DNA of 64,000 nt, from positions 89,501 through 153,500 of the forward strand of contig CAMXCT020000452.1 in NCBI GenBank assembly GCA_947184155.2. Direction: 5' to 3'. Below are positions 1-9,103 of the stretch, one piece after another (the stretch's first letter is position 1; each line of letters opens with the position of its first letter). The stretch comes from Cladocopium goreaui (Eukaryota > Sar > Dinophyceae > Suessiales > Symbiodiniaceae). The notes beneath the pieces are model-generated. The model was not told the origin of the DNA. It saw only the letters and a list, made by a program, of their open reading frames with translations, and did not search any database. Position numbers and translations under genes: made by a program.

Positions 1-77
1 TCTGAACAATTCTCAGAATAGGTGATACGGTGATACAATATGTGGCAGTTTTAACTATTAGTGAAATATATACAGTA

Positions 78-127
78 GAATATATATATATATATATATA
101 TGGGATATATATATATATATATATGTG
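78..127. repeat. (TA)n microsatellite
   Basis: Two runs of alternating T and A separated by a GGG-containing spacer. Short open frames here are translations of the repeat, not genes. Confidence 0.9.
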
Positions 128-439
128 TGTTCTCAACCATGCAATTTGGGGGTATGCAATTTTCAGGCAAACCCACTTGATGTTCTGTGGGTTGAAGCCG
201 TGTTTGTCCAATCCTCGGGTGCTCATCGTGTGTGATCATTCTTGGTTGGGTAAAAACTGTTGATCAGTCTTTATTCGTTCTTTTTTGTCCCATTAGTTTT
301 GGTGTAGATCATTTTGTTTGTTGCTTATCAACACAAAACGTGTGTTGATTGAATCAACATTAATCATTCATTTTGCTGATTTTTTACATTGTATATAAAT
401 TATATTATCTACAATAATATTTACTATGTAAATTATATA

Positions 440-795
440 CCCATAGGATCCATGTATGGTATAGTTACATATATGTACCTACATTTGGGTGATTTTGTTC
501 GGGCAAATGTTGGTTTGCATATTCCAGCACCATGGATCCTATGGGATATATAAAACTATCTACAATAGGCCAACATTTGCCCGAACAAAATCACCCAAAT
601 GTAGGTAAATATATGTAACTATACCATACATGGATCCTATGGGATATAAAAACTATCTACAATAAATGGGATTGTCTGAAAATAGGGTATATTCCCAATG
701 AAATAGCCATTTAATAGGGATAATGATCAGCAAAACCATTGGGTTTAGGTAAATATATGTAACTATACCATACATGGATCCTATGGGATATAATA
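440..795. repeat. IR-E foldback cluster
   Basis: Three nested copies of an inverted repeat ending CCCATAGGATCCATGTATGG / CCATGGATCCTATGGG (440-547, about 569-648, about 738-795). The arm at 465-515 is the reverse complement of the arm at 569-605, so the block can fold into a long hairpin. Related copies lie at 43.5, 54.6 and 60.5 kb. Confidence 0.75.
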
Positions 796-856
796 TATAT
801 ATATACTATCTACAATAAATCTCATGAACTCACCATTGATGTCCCATCAACTCACC

Positions 857-1589
857 ATGGAAAGCGCGGCGCGGGACGCCGCGGGACGCCAGGTCTTGGT
901 GAGGTCAGCGTACCGCTCGTCCCTGGAGGAGTTGTACCTCTTCGAGCTGCCACGGAAGGAACATCACCAGGCTCTGAGAACTGCTTGGTGGTTTGGAATC
1001 ATGGTTACCCTCTGGTAAATATAGTGATTTAATGGGATTTTATAGTGATTTAATGGGATTTTATCGTGATTTAATGGGATTTTATCGTGATTTAATGGGA
1101 TTTTATCGTGATTTAATGGGATTTTATCGTGATTTAATGGGATTTTATAGTGATTTAATGGGATTTTATAGTGATTCAATGGGATATTAATGGGATTTAC
1201 CCTCTGGTAATAGCTGACATAGCTATTGAACATGGCCATTTATAGTGAGTTTACCCATGAAAAATGGTGATTTTCCATAGTTATGTTAGTTTACCAGAGG
1301 GTAATTTGTGGGAAATCATCTCCTTTTATGGCCCAACGAATTTCAGGTTAGTGAATTATGATTATAAATATTATAATTTACCCAGATGGATGTGGATCAA
1401 TGACTGGTTGGTGGTTTGGAACATGAATTTTATTGTCCATTTCATATATTTCGAATAATCCTACGCATTGACGAACCCGATCATTTTTCAGCCGATGATT
1501 TTTTCAACCACCAACCAGCTAAAAACAATTGGCTGAACTGGATCCATTTGGGGTTATTGTCATACTTATATCATCCATGTCATATCTAA
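857..1589 (+). CDS. Putative three-exon coding model of unknown function
   Basis: A GC-rich island opens with ATG at 857 (MESAARDAAG..., with SLEELYLFELPRKEHH inside). Exons 857-983, 1386-1406 and 1519-1589 add to 219 nt, an exact number of codons ending in TAA. The second intron is precisely the IR-B element, from CTG|GTTGG to ACCAACCAG|. The first intron is an interrupted IR-I/IR-B-like element; its expected GT donor reads CT at 984, so this junction is mutated or the model is wrong there. No domain is recognised. The phase agreement over two junctions supports coding on plus. Transcript evidence could change the exon limits. Confidence 0.35.
1019..1195. repeat. 21-bp tandem array, about 8 units
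   Basis: The unit contains GTGATTTAATGGGATTTTAT. It sits between an isolated IR-A left end (1005-1018) and the full IR-A copy at 1197. The unit resembles the IR-A interior (ATGGTGATTTTCCCATTAA), so the array may have expanded from an element. Open frames on both strands (964-1239 and 993-1190) are its translations. Confidence 0.85.
1197..1304. mobile_element. IR-A foldback element (full copy)
   Basis: Left end TTACCCTCTGGTAA, right end TTACCAGAGGGTAA. The interior is also inverted (CATAGCTATTGAA...against...TTTCCATAGTTATG). Flanked by TA on both sides. Confidence 0.85.
1404..1518. mobile_element. IR-B foldback element
   Basis: Ends CTGGTTGGTGGTTT and CAACCACCAACCAG. The left end provides CTG|GTTGG and the right end ACCAG|. 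Excision at these points keeps the flanking frame open (see the model at 857). Confidence 0.8.
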
Positions 1590-1664
1590 AAGATCATCCA
1601 TTCTTCAGACACATAACATCACATAACTATGGATATCTATGGATAATGGATTAGAACAATAAAG

Positions 1665-1766
1665 TGGCCCAAGTAACAGTTATTAAAAAATTGGTCTGTT
1701 TCATGATATATAACCCCATGTTATAGTAGTTATTGGTTTCCAGAAAAATAACTGTTAGCTGGGCCA
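1665..1766. mobile_element. IR-D foldback element
   Basis: Ends GGCCCAAGTAACAGTTATT and AATAACTGTTAGCTGGGCC. Other copies are near 9.8, 10.6, 16.4, 17.35, 30.65 and 45.15 kb, and a truncated one at 4.74 kb. Confidence 0.75.
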
Positions 1767-1994
1767 CAACTGTGGTGAGTTGGGGACTTGGGAAGTTATA
1801 CTTGGTTATACTATGCCATGCCAATCTCATATGTACCATATGTACGTGGGGATAGTCCATTACTCTAATTGGGGGTATAGCCCATTTACAGGTCAATTTG
1901 TTTAACCCAGATACAGAGAAAACTGACCTCAGGAATGACGTCGTGAAAACCATGGATTCAACCAAGAACATGGTTTTAACATGTTTTAACTTAT

Positions 1995-2090
1995 TTACCC
2001 TCTGATGATTTACATTTGAAATTGGCCATGTTAAGACATGGCTAAGGTCATCCATGGCTAACAATTTTCATGGCTATGTTGAATTACCAG
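1995..2090. mobile_element. Degenerate IR-A element
   Basis: Left end TTACCCTCTGATGA, right end GCTATGTTGAATTACCAG. The GT after CTCTG has changed and the GAGGG tail is lost. Confidence 0.6.
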
Positions 2091-2378
2091 GTTGGTTGGT
2101 GCACGATGCTTTGCTCATGTGTTTCTTCCCAATGAGTGGTTGGACGGATACGAACCAGCTACCCTGATCCGTAATTTTACATAGCTATGGAACCCTGGTC
2201 GCCCATTGAGTTTGATTATTTACCGAGTATTCGAATGGTGAGCCTCCACAGCGTTTGCTGTTAGATAACCAGGTCAGGTAACGTAATTTCGAAAACCATG
2301 TGACGGGTAGATGGCTGTATCTCACCGCTGTATCTCGCCAAATGTCTGCTCATGGGTTTTTCTGAAACAGTTGATATA

Positions 2379-2524
2379 TCGACCTCACTGTTTTCCCGAG
2401 CCCTGGAATCATGGTTAGGATTCGGGGAATTATCCCAATATGGTCTTATTTCATGTTAGTGAATTATTAAATTTTACCCAGACATATGTATAAATATATG
2501 TATATATATATATATATATATGTG
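2379..2524. repeat. IR-I repeat followed by (TA)n
   Basis: GACCTCACTG...GAGCCCTGGAATCATGGTTA...TTACCCAG, the same unit as at 56.27 kb, followed by a (TA)n run. Confidence 0.6.
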
Positions 2525-2830
2525 TGCACCCCGAAGGGCAATCACTACAAACATGTGTGTATTTCTGATTTGGGATTTGAATGGATTTGATATATGTTTT
2601 GCTCATTTGCGGTTGATTGTAGCCGGTTAATGGGCTTGATCTTTTTACTTGCTGTACAAACTACTCGCACACCCAATGATTTGGGTTTGTTTGGAATGGA
2701 AGGCACCCCAAATCCCAAAACTTGCAATTTGAATACGCTTAAAATGAGATTAAATCGCTGCCCGAATTTTAGAGAAGCCTTTTAAGCTGGTTGTGTGATG
2801 ACCCTCGCTGGTGAATTGCAATGGTAACGA

Positions 2831-2908
2831 GAAGATGTGCTCAGGAACCTTTTGCTCGGGCCTGCAGTGAATAGTGAACTCTCCACCAAGAAGAGACACT
2901 GTCGATGA
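2831..2908 (+). CDS. Possible coding exon
   Basis: One frame after an AG reads EDVLRNLLLGPAVNSEL then STKKRHCR and a TGA at 2906. The codon look and amphipathic pattern suggest coding, but the island is short and I recognise no family. Neighbouring sequence on both sides has no other clear exon. Confidence 0.25.
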   Translation, partial: EDVLRNLLLGPAVNSELSTKKRHCR

Positions 2909-3143
2909 CACAAGCGATATGGGTATGGGTCAATACCTATAGATACATTTTAAGTGGGATGAACATCCATTTACCGTTTTGACACACTGCCATATGCAAC
3001 AAAAAAGGGTGCTGGTATACCAGACCATAGGGTGATAAATCTGTAGCAGTTTTCAATGTTGGCTCGCCATGCTGGATTTGTCTATGAACGGGTGTTTTTT
3101 ATTGATCCCTTGCCTTGTGGCCTTTTTGTAAGGCATTGATGAA

Positions 3144-3341
3144 TCATTGATGATCATAGATGATCATTGATGATCGTGGTATATCGTGGTATATTCCGGC
3201 TATTCTAGCTGCTGCCGGCCATGGATTTCCATGGGAATTTCCCATGGGATTTCCACCTGCTGGGTGAGGTGCCCAAATCATGAGCCTTGATTTGGCCATG
3301 ATCTCTTGGGAAATCGGAGATCGATCACTGAATGCCCTCAC
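3144..3341. other. GC-richer island, strand undecided
   Basis: Open on minus (66 codons, with MRAFSDRSPISQEIMAK near the start) and on plus (ILAAAGHGFPWEFPMG followed by a GTGAGG donor-like site). A CCATGG/TTCCCATGGG palindromic stretch makes both strands look codable. I cannot choose between them. Confidence 0.2.
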
Positions 3342-3402
3342 GCAAATTACATGGTGATTTTCGGATACATTCCCTATGGCCGCCTATGGCCCATTGAGAT
3401 GA

Positions 3403-3638
3403 TTGAATCCCATTTACCCAGAACATGGTGATGTTCCGCTATGTCAAATTACCAGAGGCTATGCAACCTCATCAAAACTGGGGGATACCTTCAGTTTTCA
3501 AACATCACCATGCAGAACCCTAGATTTTGATACCCTCTGGTAAACATACAAAAAGCGATTGAAAATCACTATGTTTAATGGGTAAATCAAAAAACTGAAT
3601 GGAGATTTTCAATAGCTATGTTGAGTTACCAGATGGTA
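3403..3638 (+). CDS. Possible exon between two IR-A elements
   Basis: A left-truncated IR-A ends AAATTACCAG at 3455. The frame starting there (AGG CTA TGC...) reads RLCNLIKTGGYLQFSNITMQ and stops at TGA 3528-3530. A complete IR-A (3531-3638) follows at once. The right element end would be the acceptor of this 25-codon terminal piece. Short, and dependent on the IR-A splicing idea. Confidence 0.3.
3531..3638. mobile_element. IR-A foldback element
   Basis: TACCCTCTGGTAAACATAC at left, GTTACCAGATGGTA at right (variant ATGG for AGGG). Confidence 0.8.
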
Positions 3639-3643
3639 TTACC

Positions 3644-3766
3644 TACCCTCTGGTAAACGTTCACATAACGAACTGGAAAATCACCATGCATTTTTCATGG
3701 GTAAATCAACGAACTTTCTATGGCAATTTTCCAGTTCGCAAACTGTGAATGTCATTGCCAGAGGGT
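3644..3766. mobile_element. IR-A foldback element
   Basis: TACCCTCTGGTAAACG to TTGCCAGAGGGTA. It is separated from the previous copy by a short linker that recurs, with its flanks, at 11.17-11.21 kb. Confidence 0.8.
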
Positions 3767-3845
3767 AACTATTAACCATAGATTATCCATAGATTAACCA
3801 TATATTAACCATAGATTAACCATAGTCATTACCAGGCCGGGTAGA
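3767..3845. repeat. Short tandem repeat plus solitary IR-A-like right end
   Basis: Repeats of ATTAACCATAGATT, then CATTACCAGGCCGGGTAG, an IR-A right end in which AGAGGG is replaced by AGGCCGGG. Confidence 0.55.
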
Positions 3846-3956
3846 TTTTGTTCAAAAAAGCCAAGGGGATCATCATCAGAACTCCCCTTATAGGTGGTTC
3901 AACGGTGAAAAACCACGGTCAACAGCCCACTGAAGTTCGATGTTTCTTCAACATAA

Positions 3957-4089
3957 ATGTGGTTAAAACAATGTCATAAACCACCCATGACTGGGAAACA
4001 ATGTCATAAACCACCCATGACTGGGAATAGTTGATACCACCTATAAAAATGGTGATGAGGGGATGGTTTATGACATTGTTTTAACCACA
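3957..4089. mobile_element. IR-F foldback element with long perfect ends
   Basis: The end TGTGGTTAAAACAATGTCAT at 3957 continues 6 bp further and is mirrored perfectly at 4064-4089. A 30-bp piece of the left arm is duplicated in tandem (3967-3996 and 3997-4026). A related, weaker copy lies near 7.87 kb. Confidence 0.75.
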
Positions 4090-4567
4090 TTAAACCCAAT
4101 GTTGACTGACTCAACAAATCAACTAATTGGGGCCTCACCGACCCCACATCCTTCCACATCGGTTGTTTCCCCAGCGATATATACGTTGGTTGAAAAAACA
4201 ACCATATTGTTCGATCACCACAAAGCCTAGCTAACCGGCAATGATGATGCAATATTGGCCATGATTACATCTCCCATTAATCTATAATAATTCACCCTAC
4301 CAACATGTTTGCCAAGGTCAACACTTGGATGATATGCCCAAATTGGGGGATGATCATCAATCCATAAATAGGTCTGCATATTATGACCATGCAACATACA
4401 ACACTGCTTGTAAGTCCTATCAAACTCACCATTACACATTCGCATTTATATCATGAAACATCACCATATCAAAAGACACACTGAAACCCTCGAATGAAAC
4501 CCTCGAATGAAACCTGAAATCCCATGAAATCTCCGCCAACTCTGACGTCTGACGTCTGACAAAAGAG

Positions 4568-4664
4568 GTCTTGGCGCGTTTTCTCGGCGGCAACTTTGAG
4601 AAAAACGAGCTGGACCTCGAGCGAAGCGGCATGACTGACTCGATGGCAGAGGTGGATGGCAGTT
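4568..4664 (+). CDS. LRR-like exon
   Basis: After an AAAGAG acceptor-like site the frame reads VLARFLGGNFEKNELDLERS followed by GMTDSMAEVDG. The LxLxxSxMTD pattern with an upstream LARFL helix resembles a ribonuclease-inhibitor-type leucine-rich repeat. The exon at 5438 on the same strand has a clearer LRR, so both may belong to one LRR gene; I cannot link them in phase. The 3' border is uncertain, with a TGA in frame at about 4679. Confidence 0.4.
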
Positions 4665-4684
4665 TTTTCTGATGGCAATTCGGG

Positions 4685-4810
4685 TTAGATGCACATAATA
4701 TATATATATATATGTATAATTATATATATATGCACATCTAATTTGTATTTTTACATATATAACCCTAATAGTTATAATTTCATTTACAACTGTTAGTTGG
4801 GCCATAACTG
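4685..4810. repeat. TA-rich hairpin and truncated IR-D right end
   Basis: A near-palindromic ATATATAT...GCACAT block, then ATTTACAACTGTTAGTTGGGCCATAACTGGAAG. The right part matches IR-D. The AAG|G that follows may act as an acceptor, as at 17.45 kb. Confidence 0.5.
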
Positions 4811-4943
4811 GAAGGATGTGCATCCCAGAAATCGGATCCGTAGATTCCGCTGGCTCGCAAAACATGTTGTGTTTCAATCCAAAATGCTTCTGTGATCAGT
4901 ATTCTTTTGGCATCTATATATATTCCGGTCCAACATGTCACCG
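4811..4943 (+). CDS. Possible Cys-rich exon after an IR-D end
   Basis: From ATG 4816 the frame is open for 43 codons: MCIPEIGSVDSAGSQNML, then CFNPKCFCDQYSFGIY and GPTCHR, stop TGA 4945. Six cysteines include C-x-P-K-C-x-C. No domain recognised. It lies between the two LRR-like islands on the same strand. A CG|GTGACC donor just before the stop would make it internal. Confidence 0.35.
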
Positions 4944-5437
4944 GTGACCTCTGGGTGAAACCAGGCACTACAGAACTGGGGTTTCAAAGCCATTTTTTGG
5001 TTTAGAAACATGTGTTTTTTTTTAGGGGTTCAAGTTCCCAAAAACCAGCCATTTTATAAAGGTTTTGGAAATCATACGGTTTTGTATTTACAACAAGCTG
5101 GGTGCGACACCTTCCCTCGAATTTCAAGGAGGATATGTTTGGGGCTTTCCTACATGGGGTATCCCCAAGTCACCATAGGTTTCAATACCATAATAGTTAA
5201 TATTCTAATTAGGGATGATTTGGGGGGTATCCCCATTTTAGGAAACTCACCATTTGTTTTAAGGTTGAAACATATTTTTTGTAGTGGAAAGCACTTTTTG
5301 ATGGTTGAATCATGTTATATTCAAGGTTTTCGATGTTTAAATCGTTGATGGTTAAATCATGTCCTTGTTTCTTTTTCAGGATCACAACCCCGATGTGTTG
5401 CCGGTCACATCCCCATATTTTGCGCCTTAGTTTGTAG

Positions 5438-5536
5438 GCCGTGGGCATCGCGCTGAAAATGAACAGCACGGTGAAGAAACTCTGCTTGCGCTACAACGAC
5501 CTCAGCGAAAAGGGTTTTGAGGCGGCTCGAAATGGA
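5438..5536 (+). CDS. Leucine-rich repeat exon (RNI/NLR-type)
   Basis: After TTTGTAG| the frame reads AVGIALKMNSTVKKLCLRYN then DLSEKGFEAARNGW. The core ALKxNSTVKKLCLRYNDLSxKGFxAA fits the 28-residue ribonuclease-inhibitor LRR used in NLRC3-like proteins: a helix ending in ALK, a strand LxLxxN, and DLSxKG. Only one repeat fits in this exon, which is common for multi-exon LRR genes. The 3' border is unclear; an in-frame TAA occurs at 5573. Role: protein-protein interaction, partner unknown. Confidence 0.55.
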
Positions 5537-5597
5537 TGGGCGGGGGCAGGGGGGCACCTATTTCGACGGTCTTAACCCACGATATGTTGTGATGAGT

Positions 5598-5700
5598 AGA
5601 TTTACTGGTATTTACCATGTTTTTACTGGGATTTACCATGGTGTTACTGGGATTTACCATATTTTACCATGGTGTTACTGGGATTTACCATGGATTTGTC
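5598..5700. repeat. About 21-bp degenerate tandem repeat
   Basis: Four to five units of GTTACTGGGATTTACCATG. Confidence 0.8.
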
Positions 5701-5845
5701 AATGAGGCACGTCCCTATCCACTGGTGGATTGCCATCATCGTTCCCATCTACAAACATGTTATAACATGTTATAAATAATGTCATAAAATCTTATTATAT
5801 GGTTATAACATATATAAGATGTTAAAAATAATCATCTCGGTTGGC

Positions 5846-6154
5846 ATGTGTTTCCCCTACGGTTGGGAGTTAAGAAAAATGAAGACTAAACCATCCCAAG
5901 CAACCTCGAAGGAGGACGAAAAAAAAAAAACGGTGCCAAATGGGCCATAGGTTTTGAGCCATACTTAAGCCCATGAAAACATCGTGTGCGTTGTTGAATT
6001 CTTCTGGCTTCTTGTGATCCCCAACGGCGCCTTACGGGATCACAGGGATCACGGTGTGGTGAACCAGGATGATCCGATGATCCCTGTGGGCGCTTCCCAG
6101 TTCTTCAAGAACTCGCGAAAAAATTGGGGCTGTTTCTGTGACATACCACACTAA
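5846..6154 (+). CDS. Possible coding exons of unknown function
   Basis: Two adjacent plus-strand open pieces. The first starts at ATG 5846 (MCFPYGWELRKMKTKPSQAT, then a Lys-rich tail) and stops at TAG 5948. The second opens after CTTAAG at 5970 and runs 61 codons to TAA 6152, with VVEFFWLLVIPNGALRDHRD followed by HGVVNQDDPMIPVGASQFF. The second has good third-position GC and is the better call. No family recognised and no in-phase junction found between the two. Confidence 0.4.
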
Positions 6155-6171
6155 TATACACTAATAAACAT

Positions 6172-6245
6172 TTTTAGGGGGATGAACATCCATTTACCAG
6201 CTATTTTGATGTTCACCAGGGGTACAAGGTTTTGACACACTGCCA
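6172..6245 (+). repeat. IR-K dispersed repeat copy
   Basis: GGGGGATGAACATCCATTTACC...ACAAGGTTTTGAC. The reverse complement occurs at 16099-16165 and part of it at 2950-2995. Confidence 0.6.
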
Positions 6246-6298
6246 CATGGTAATTTTGGGGGGATGGTGCAGATGGCATTGGGTGAATCCCACATTGA

Positions 6299-6534
6299 AT
6301 CCCACTTCATCCGGACTTCCTCAAATTTTCGTCAAAACTCATGAACTACGGCATTGCTTTTTTCGGGGGATCAACTTCACCAATGTCCCATGTCCCAGCT
6401 GCTGCGGTATAGCAGGTATAGCAACTCCATCAAGAAATTTCCCCAAAGGCTTCCCACCAACACGCGTTTCCCCGAAGGCCCGAAGTAAACCACCCACTCT
6501 TATGGGTGTATTGACATTCATCAACCATTTATAA
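6299..6534 (+). CDS. Possible coding island
   Basis: One frame reads IPLHPDFLKFSSKLMNYGIA, then FFGGSTSPMSHVPAAA, before GTATAG, a donor-like site at 6407. A second frame to 6534 carries GIATPSRNFPKGFPPTRVSP. Both may be exons of one plus-strand gene, but the phase between them cannot be set. The first contains a short hydrophobic stretch; no domain recognised. Confidence 0.3.
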
Positions 6535-6604
6535 TTCTGGTGGTCACTTCACTGGGTTGAAGCCTGTCCCATGATATATATATATATACTAATATATATA
6601 TATA

Positions 6605-6712
6605 TACCCTCTGGTTATTTAACATAGCCATGGGAAATGACCCATTTATAGATGGTTTACCTATTAAAAATGGGTGGATCTTTCCATGGCTATGTTAAAT
6701 AACCAGATGGTA
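6605..6712. mobile_element. IR-A foldback element
   Basis: TACCCTCTGGTTATTTAACA to AAATAACCAGATGGTA. The interior is a near-perfect hairpin around AACATAGCCATGG. Confidence 0.8.
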
Positions 6713-6930
6713 TATCATATTTCACACATGATCTCCCAATTATGATTGATCCTATACTTCCGCAAGTGTCCTGGTCAACTACACCGTGTTGCAACGGTGT
6801 CGTACGTACGCTCGGTACCCGGCAACGGTGCTGGTTTCTGGGGTGGGGCGGGTGGGGGGGGGGGGGCTTATCACCTTCTCTTGCATTTACACACGTCCTT
6901 GGGGTGGGGTGGGTTGGGCTAACAACGTAA
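6707..6930 (+). CDS. Open frame starting at an IR-A right end
   Basis: From the element's AACCAG| the frame is open for 74 codons: GISYFTHDLPIMIDPILPQ, VSWSTTPCCNGVVRTLGT, then a Gly/Trp-rich tail that runs into a minisatellite, stop at 6928. The first 45 codons look coding. The Gly-rich end is probably repeat-derived. Confidence 0.3.
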
Positions 6931-7150
6931 CGTTCTCTTGCACCTGCACACATACATCATTCGGGTGGGGTCTGTGGGCCATGTCATGCTACGACAGTAG
7001 ATGTTCTCTTGCACTTGCACAGACATGTCATACTACGCCAGAGGATGTTCTCTTGCACATGCACAGACATATCATGCTACGCCGCACGTCATTCTTTGCA
7101 AGTGGTTTTTTTTTGCACTTGAACAGACACGTCATTGTACGCTGGTTGTC
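6868..7150. repeat. Degenerate 50-60 bp minisatellite
   Basis: About five units with the core GTTCTCTTGCACTTGCACA and ACATGTCATACTACGC. Overlapping frames on both strands (6690-7348) are translations of it. Confidence 0.75.
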
Positions 7151-7424
7151 CGAATGGACAAGTCGATCCAAAGTTTCAGGGACGCAAGTGCTACATACAA
7201 TGTTGGAGACGCATACCCCATTTACCATTTGTATGTGCCATGGTCAAAACATGGGTTGTTTTTTCCCTTACAAGGGATTCGGATTCGTCATCGGTCCAAT
7301 AATGGGGATTTGTATACATTTGTTTTAAGGATACCCGATATGAGATAGATACCATGTAATTTGACCATGGCCTATATCCCCATCAAAGATTCATCATGGT
7401 GACTGTCATCATCCCAAGTATTTC

Positions 7425-7545
7425 ATATGTAATTTTAAGCATATGTAATTTTAAGCATATATAATTTTAAGCATATATAATCATATATTATCTTATATAA
7501 TCATATATTATCTTGTATAATCATATATATATATATGTCATATAT
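7425..7545. repeat. AT-rich tandem repeat
   Basis: Repeats of CATATGTAATTTTAAG, then ATAATCATATATTATCTT, then (TA)n. Confidence 0.8.
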
Positions 7546-7558
7546 ACCATTTATCTAG

Positions 7559-7780
7559 AATCCTCCAAATACCACAAGATCATGGTACTGCAACCGTACT
7601 GAAATTCTGCGGAAAACACAATTGTTGTGGCTACGGAGGGACAAACGGTACCATATATATATCCCCAGCGCCAGGCCATTAATAGGGGACTGGAGCTGCC
7701 GAAGAGACGAACGTCTCTGTTGTGACTTGGCAACACCAGGTGAAGTGAGGGGTTTTTGTTGGAATGCATCTAATGGTTAA
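7559..7780 (+). CDS. Possible Cys-rich coding exons
   Basis: After TCTAG| one frame reads ILQIPQDHGTATVLKFCGKH then NCCGYGGTNGTIYISPAPGH to TAA 7680. A second, beginning after CCCCAG at 7669, reads ARPLIGDWSCRRDERLCCDL and reaches a CACCAG|GTGAAG donor near 7740. The two overlap, so only one border is right; the second has a splice-like site at each end. Cysteine spacing does not match a family I know. Confidence 0.35.
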   Translation, partial: NPPNTTRSWYCNRTEILRKTQLLWLRRDKRYHIYIPSARPLIGDWSCRRDERLCCDLATPGEVRGFCWNASNG

Positions 7781-7980
7781 TACTGGTTAATAATTGTTTA
7801 CCATAATGTGGTTAATAGTGGTTAATAGTGGTTAATAGTGATTAATAATGGTTAATAATTGGAATAATGTTTGTACAACAATGTCATAAACCACCCATGA
7901 TTGGGAATCGTAGTACTGGTACCACCTATAAAAATGGTGATTAGTGGGGGGGATGGTTTATTATATTATACAATGGATAA
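7771..7980. repeat. GGTTAATAGT tandem repeat and degenerate IR-F copy
   Basis: About eight units of a 10-bp repeat, then ACAATGTCATAAACCACCCATG...GGGATGGTTTATTATA, a weakened IR-F element. Confidence 0.7.
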
Positions 7981-7995
7981 TATGTATCATGTATC

Positions 7996-8115
7996 TATCT
8001 ATATATGGAGGTTTCCTGAAATAGGGGTACCCCCAGTCATCATCCATTTATAGATGGGATTTTCATGAAATAAACAAACCATTTTGGATACCCCGTTTAT
8101 GGAACCCCCCACATA
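7996..8115. repeat. IR-J dispersed repeat
   Basis: TATGGAGGTTTCC...GGGGTACCCCCAG...GGAACCCCCCACATAAATTGTA. A related copy is at 58841-58945 and parts occur at 17.69 and 52.4 kb. Confidence 0.5.
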
Positions 8116-8340
8116 AATTGTATCTATCAATGGATTTGTTGAAGGGAACATCTTAACCGGAAACCATGATTTTTACCTTCAAATATAGGGTTTTCCTGTA
8201 AATTTTCCTATCATCAAATTCTGTAAATCTACATAAATGTGTAGTTTTGAATTTTTGACTGGGTTTATTAACCAATTTCGAACTCTGTGAATGTTGATGG
8301 TTTGCCTCGACATGAGGATGCAACACACACACAAAAATGA

Positions 8341-8600
8341 ATGATAACTGATACCCTCTGGTTATGTCAAAATAGCTATTGAAAATGGCCCAGTCGAAAT
8401 AGTGAATTTACCCATTAATAGCATATAGTGATTTTCCATAGCGAACTGTAAACGTTTACCAGAGGGTAACCCACAAAAACTTGGAAACATGCGGTGATGT
8501 GCAAAATGTAGAGAAAAACTGGAATCTGCTCGACAAAAAGAAAAACGAACCGATGATTTTGCTAAGCGAGAGGATGTATATAAACCTCAAAAAAAAATAA
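8341..8600 (+). CDS. Two-exon model split by an IR-A element
   Basis: ATG 8341 opens a 20-nt first exon (ATG ATA ACT GAT ACC CTC TG) that ends exactly at the IR-A left end CTCTG|GTTATG. After the right end TTACCAGAG| the frame continues G GTA ACC and runs to TAA 8598: WVTHKNLETCGDVQNVEKN, WNLLDKKKNEPMILLSERM. Total 52 codons, phase-consistent. Lys- and Asp-rich with no known domain. The first exon is tiny, so a different upstream exon is possible; the second exon is the safer part. Confidence 0.4.
8352..8467. mobile_element. IR-A foldback element
   Basis: TACCCTCTGGTTATGTCA to GTTTACCAGAGGGTA, flanked by TA. Proposed intron 8361-8464. Confidence 0.8.
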
Positions 8601-8900
8601 CAAACTACCTGCAAAAACAGGGTAAATGAGGATTCAGATAGCAAGACAAATGCAGTTCATCTGAAGAACAGTTGCAAAATCGTCGCATGACTAAAGCGAT
8701 GAATTGTTAGTGCCCTGGGTATCCAACTTTGAGCCAAACCCATATGTCAATCGCACCACAAAAGAATTGAGCAGTGCCTAGACATCATCTATATGGGAAA
8801 CATTGGAAACATCCGAGGATACATGGGGATATCATTGATAATGGTTGATGATTGGTTCGGTGGTTGTAGTATCCAATATCTAGGAAAAATCATGCTCCAT

Positions 8901-9000
8901 TGTGGGGATCCCTAGAAGAAACCCAACATCCAACCACCGAGCATCCAGCCGTGTTATTTTCGGTGGATTCCACAACTTGGGACAGAAACCCACATGAATG
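8901..9000 (+). CDS. Weak coding island
   Basis: Two plus frames are open: HPTTEHPAVLFSVDSTTWDR and RRNPTSNHRASSRVIFGGFH. Neither can be preferred. Confidence 0.2.
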
Positions 9001-9103
9001 AGGACTAGAATGGGATGGGTATGTTTACCAAAAAATGGCAATGTTTTTAGTGATAATGACTGGATTATTCTGGATTATGAATGGTTAGTGACTTAAATAT
9101 TAG

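Larger units (their letters stand above)
981..1385 (+). repeat. IR-I element interrupted by IR-A DNA and a tandem array
   Basis: The flanks 981-1004 and 1303-1385 match one continuous repeat seen uninterrupted at 2379-2487 and 56266-56378 (CATGGTTA then ATTTG.GGGAAATCATC, ending TTTACCCAG). In this copy IR-A ends and a tandem array are inserted exactly at the TA, which shows a TA target site. Confidence 0.65.

Noticed and set aside
964..1239. Minus and plus frames over a 21-bp repeat
   Set aside because: Unit length is a multiple of three; no other coding evidence.
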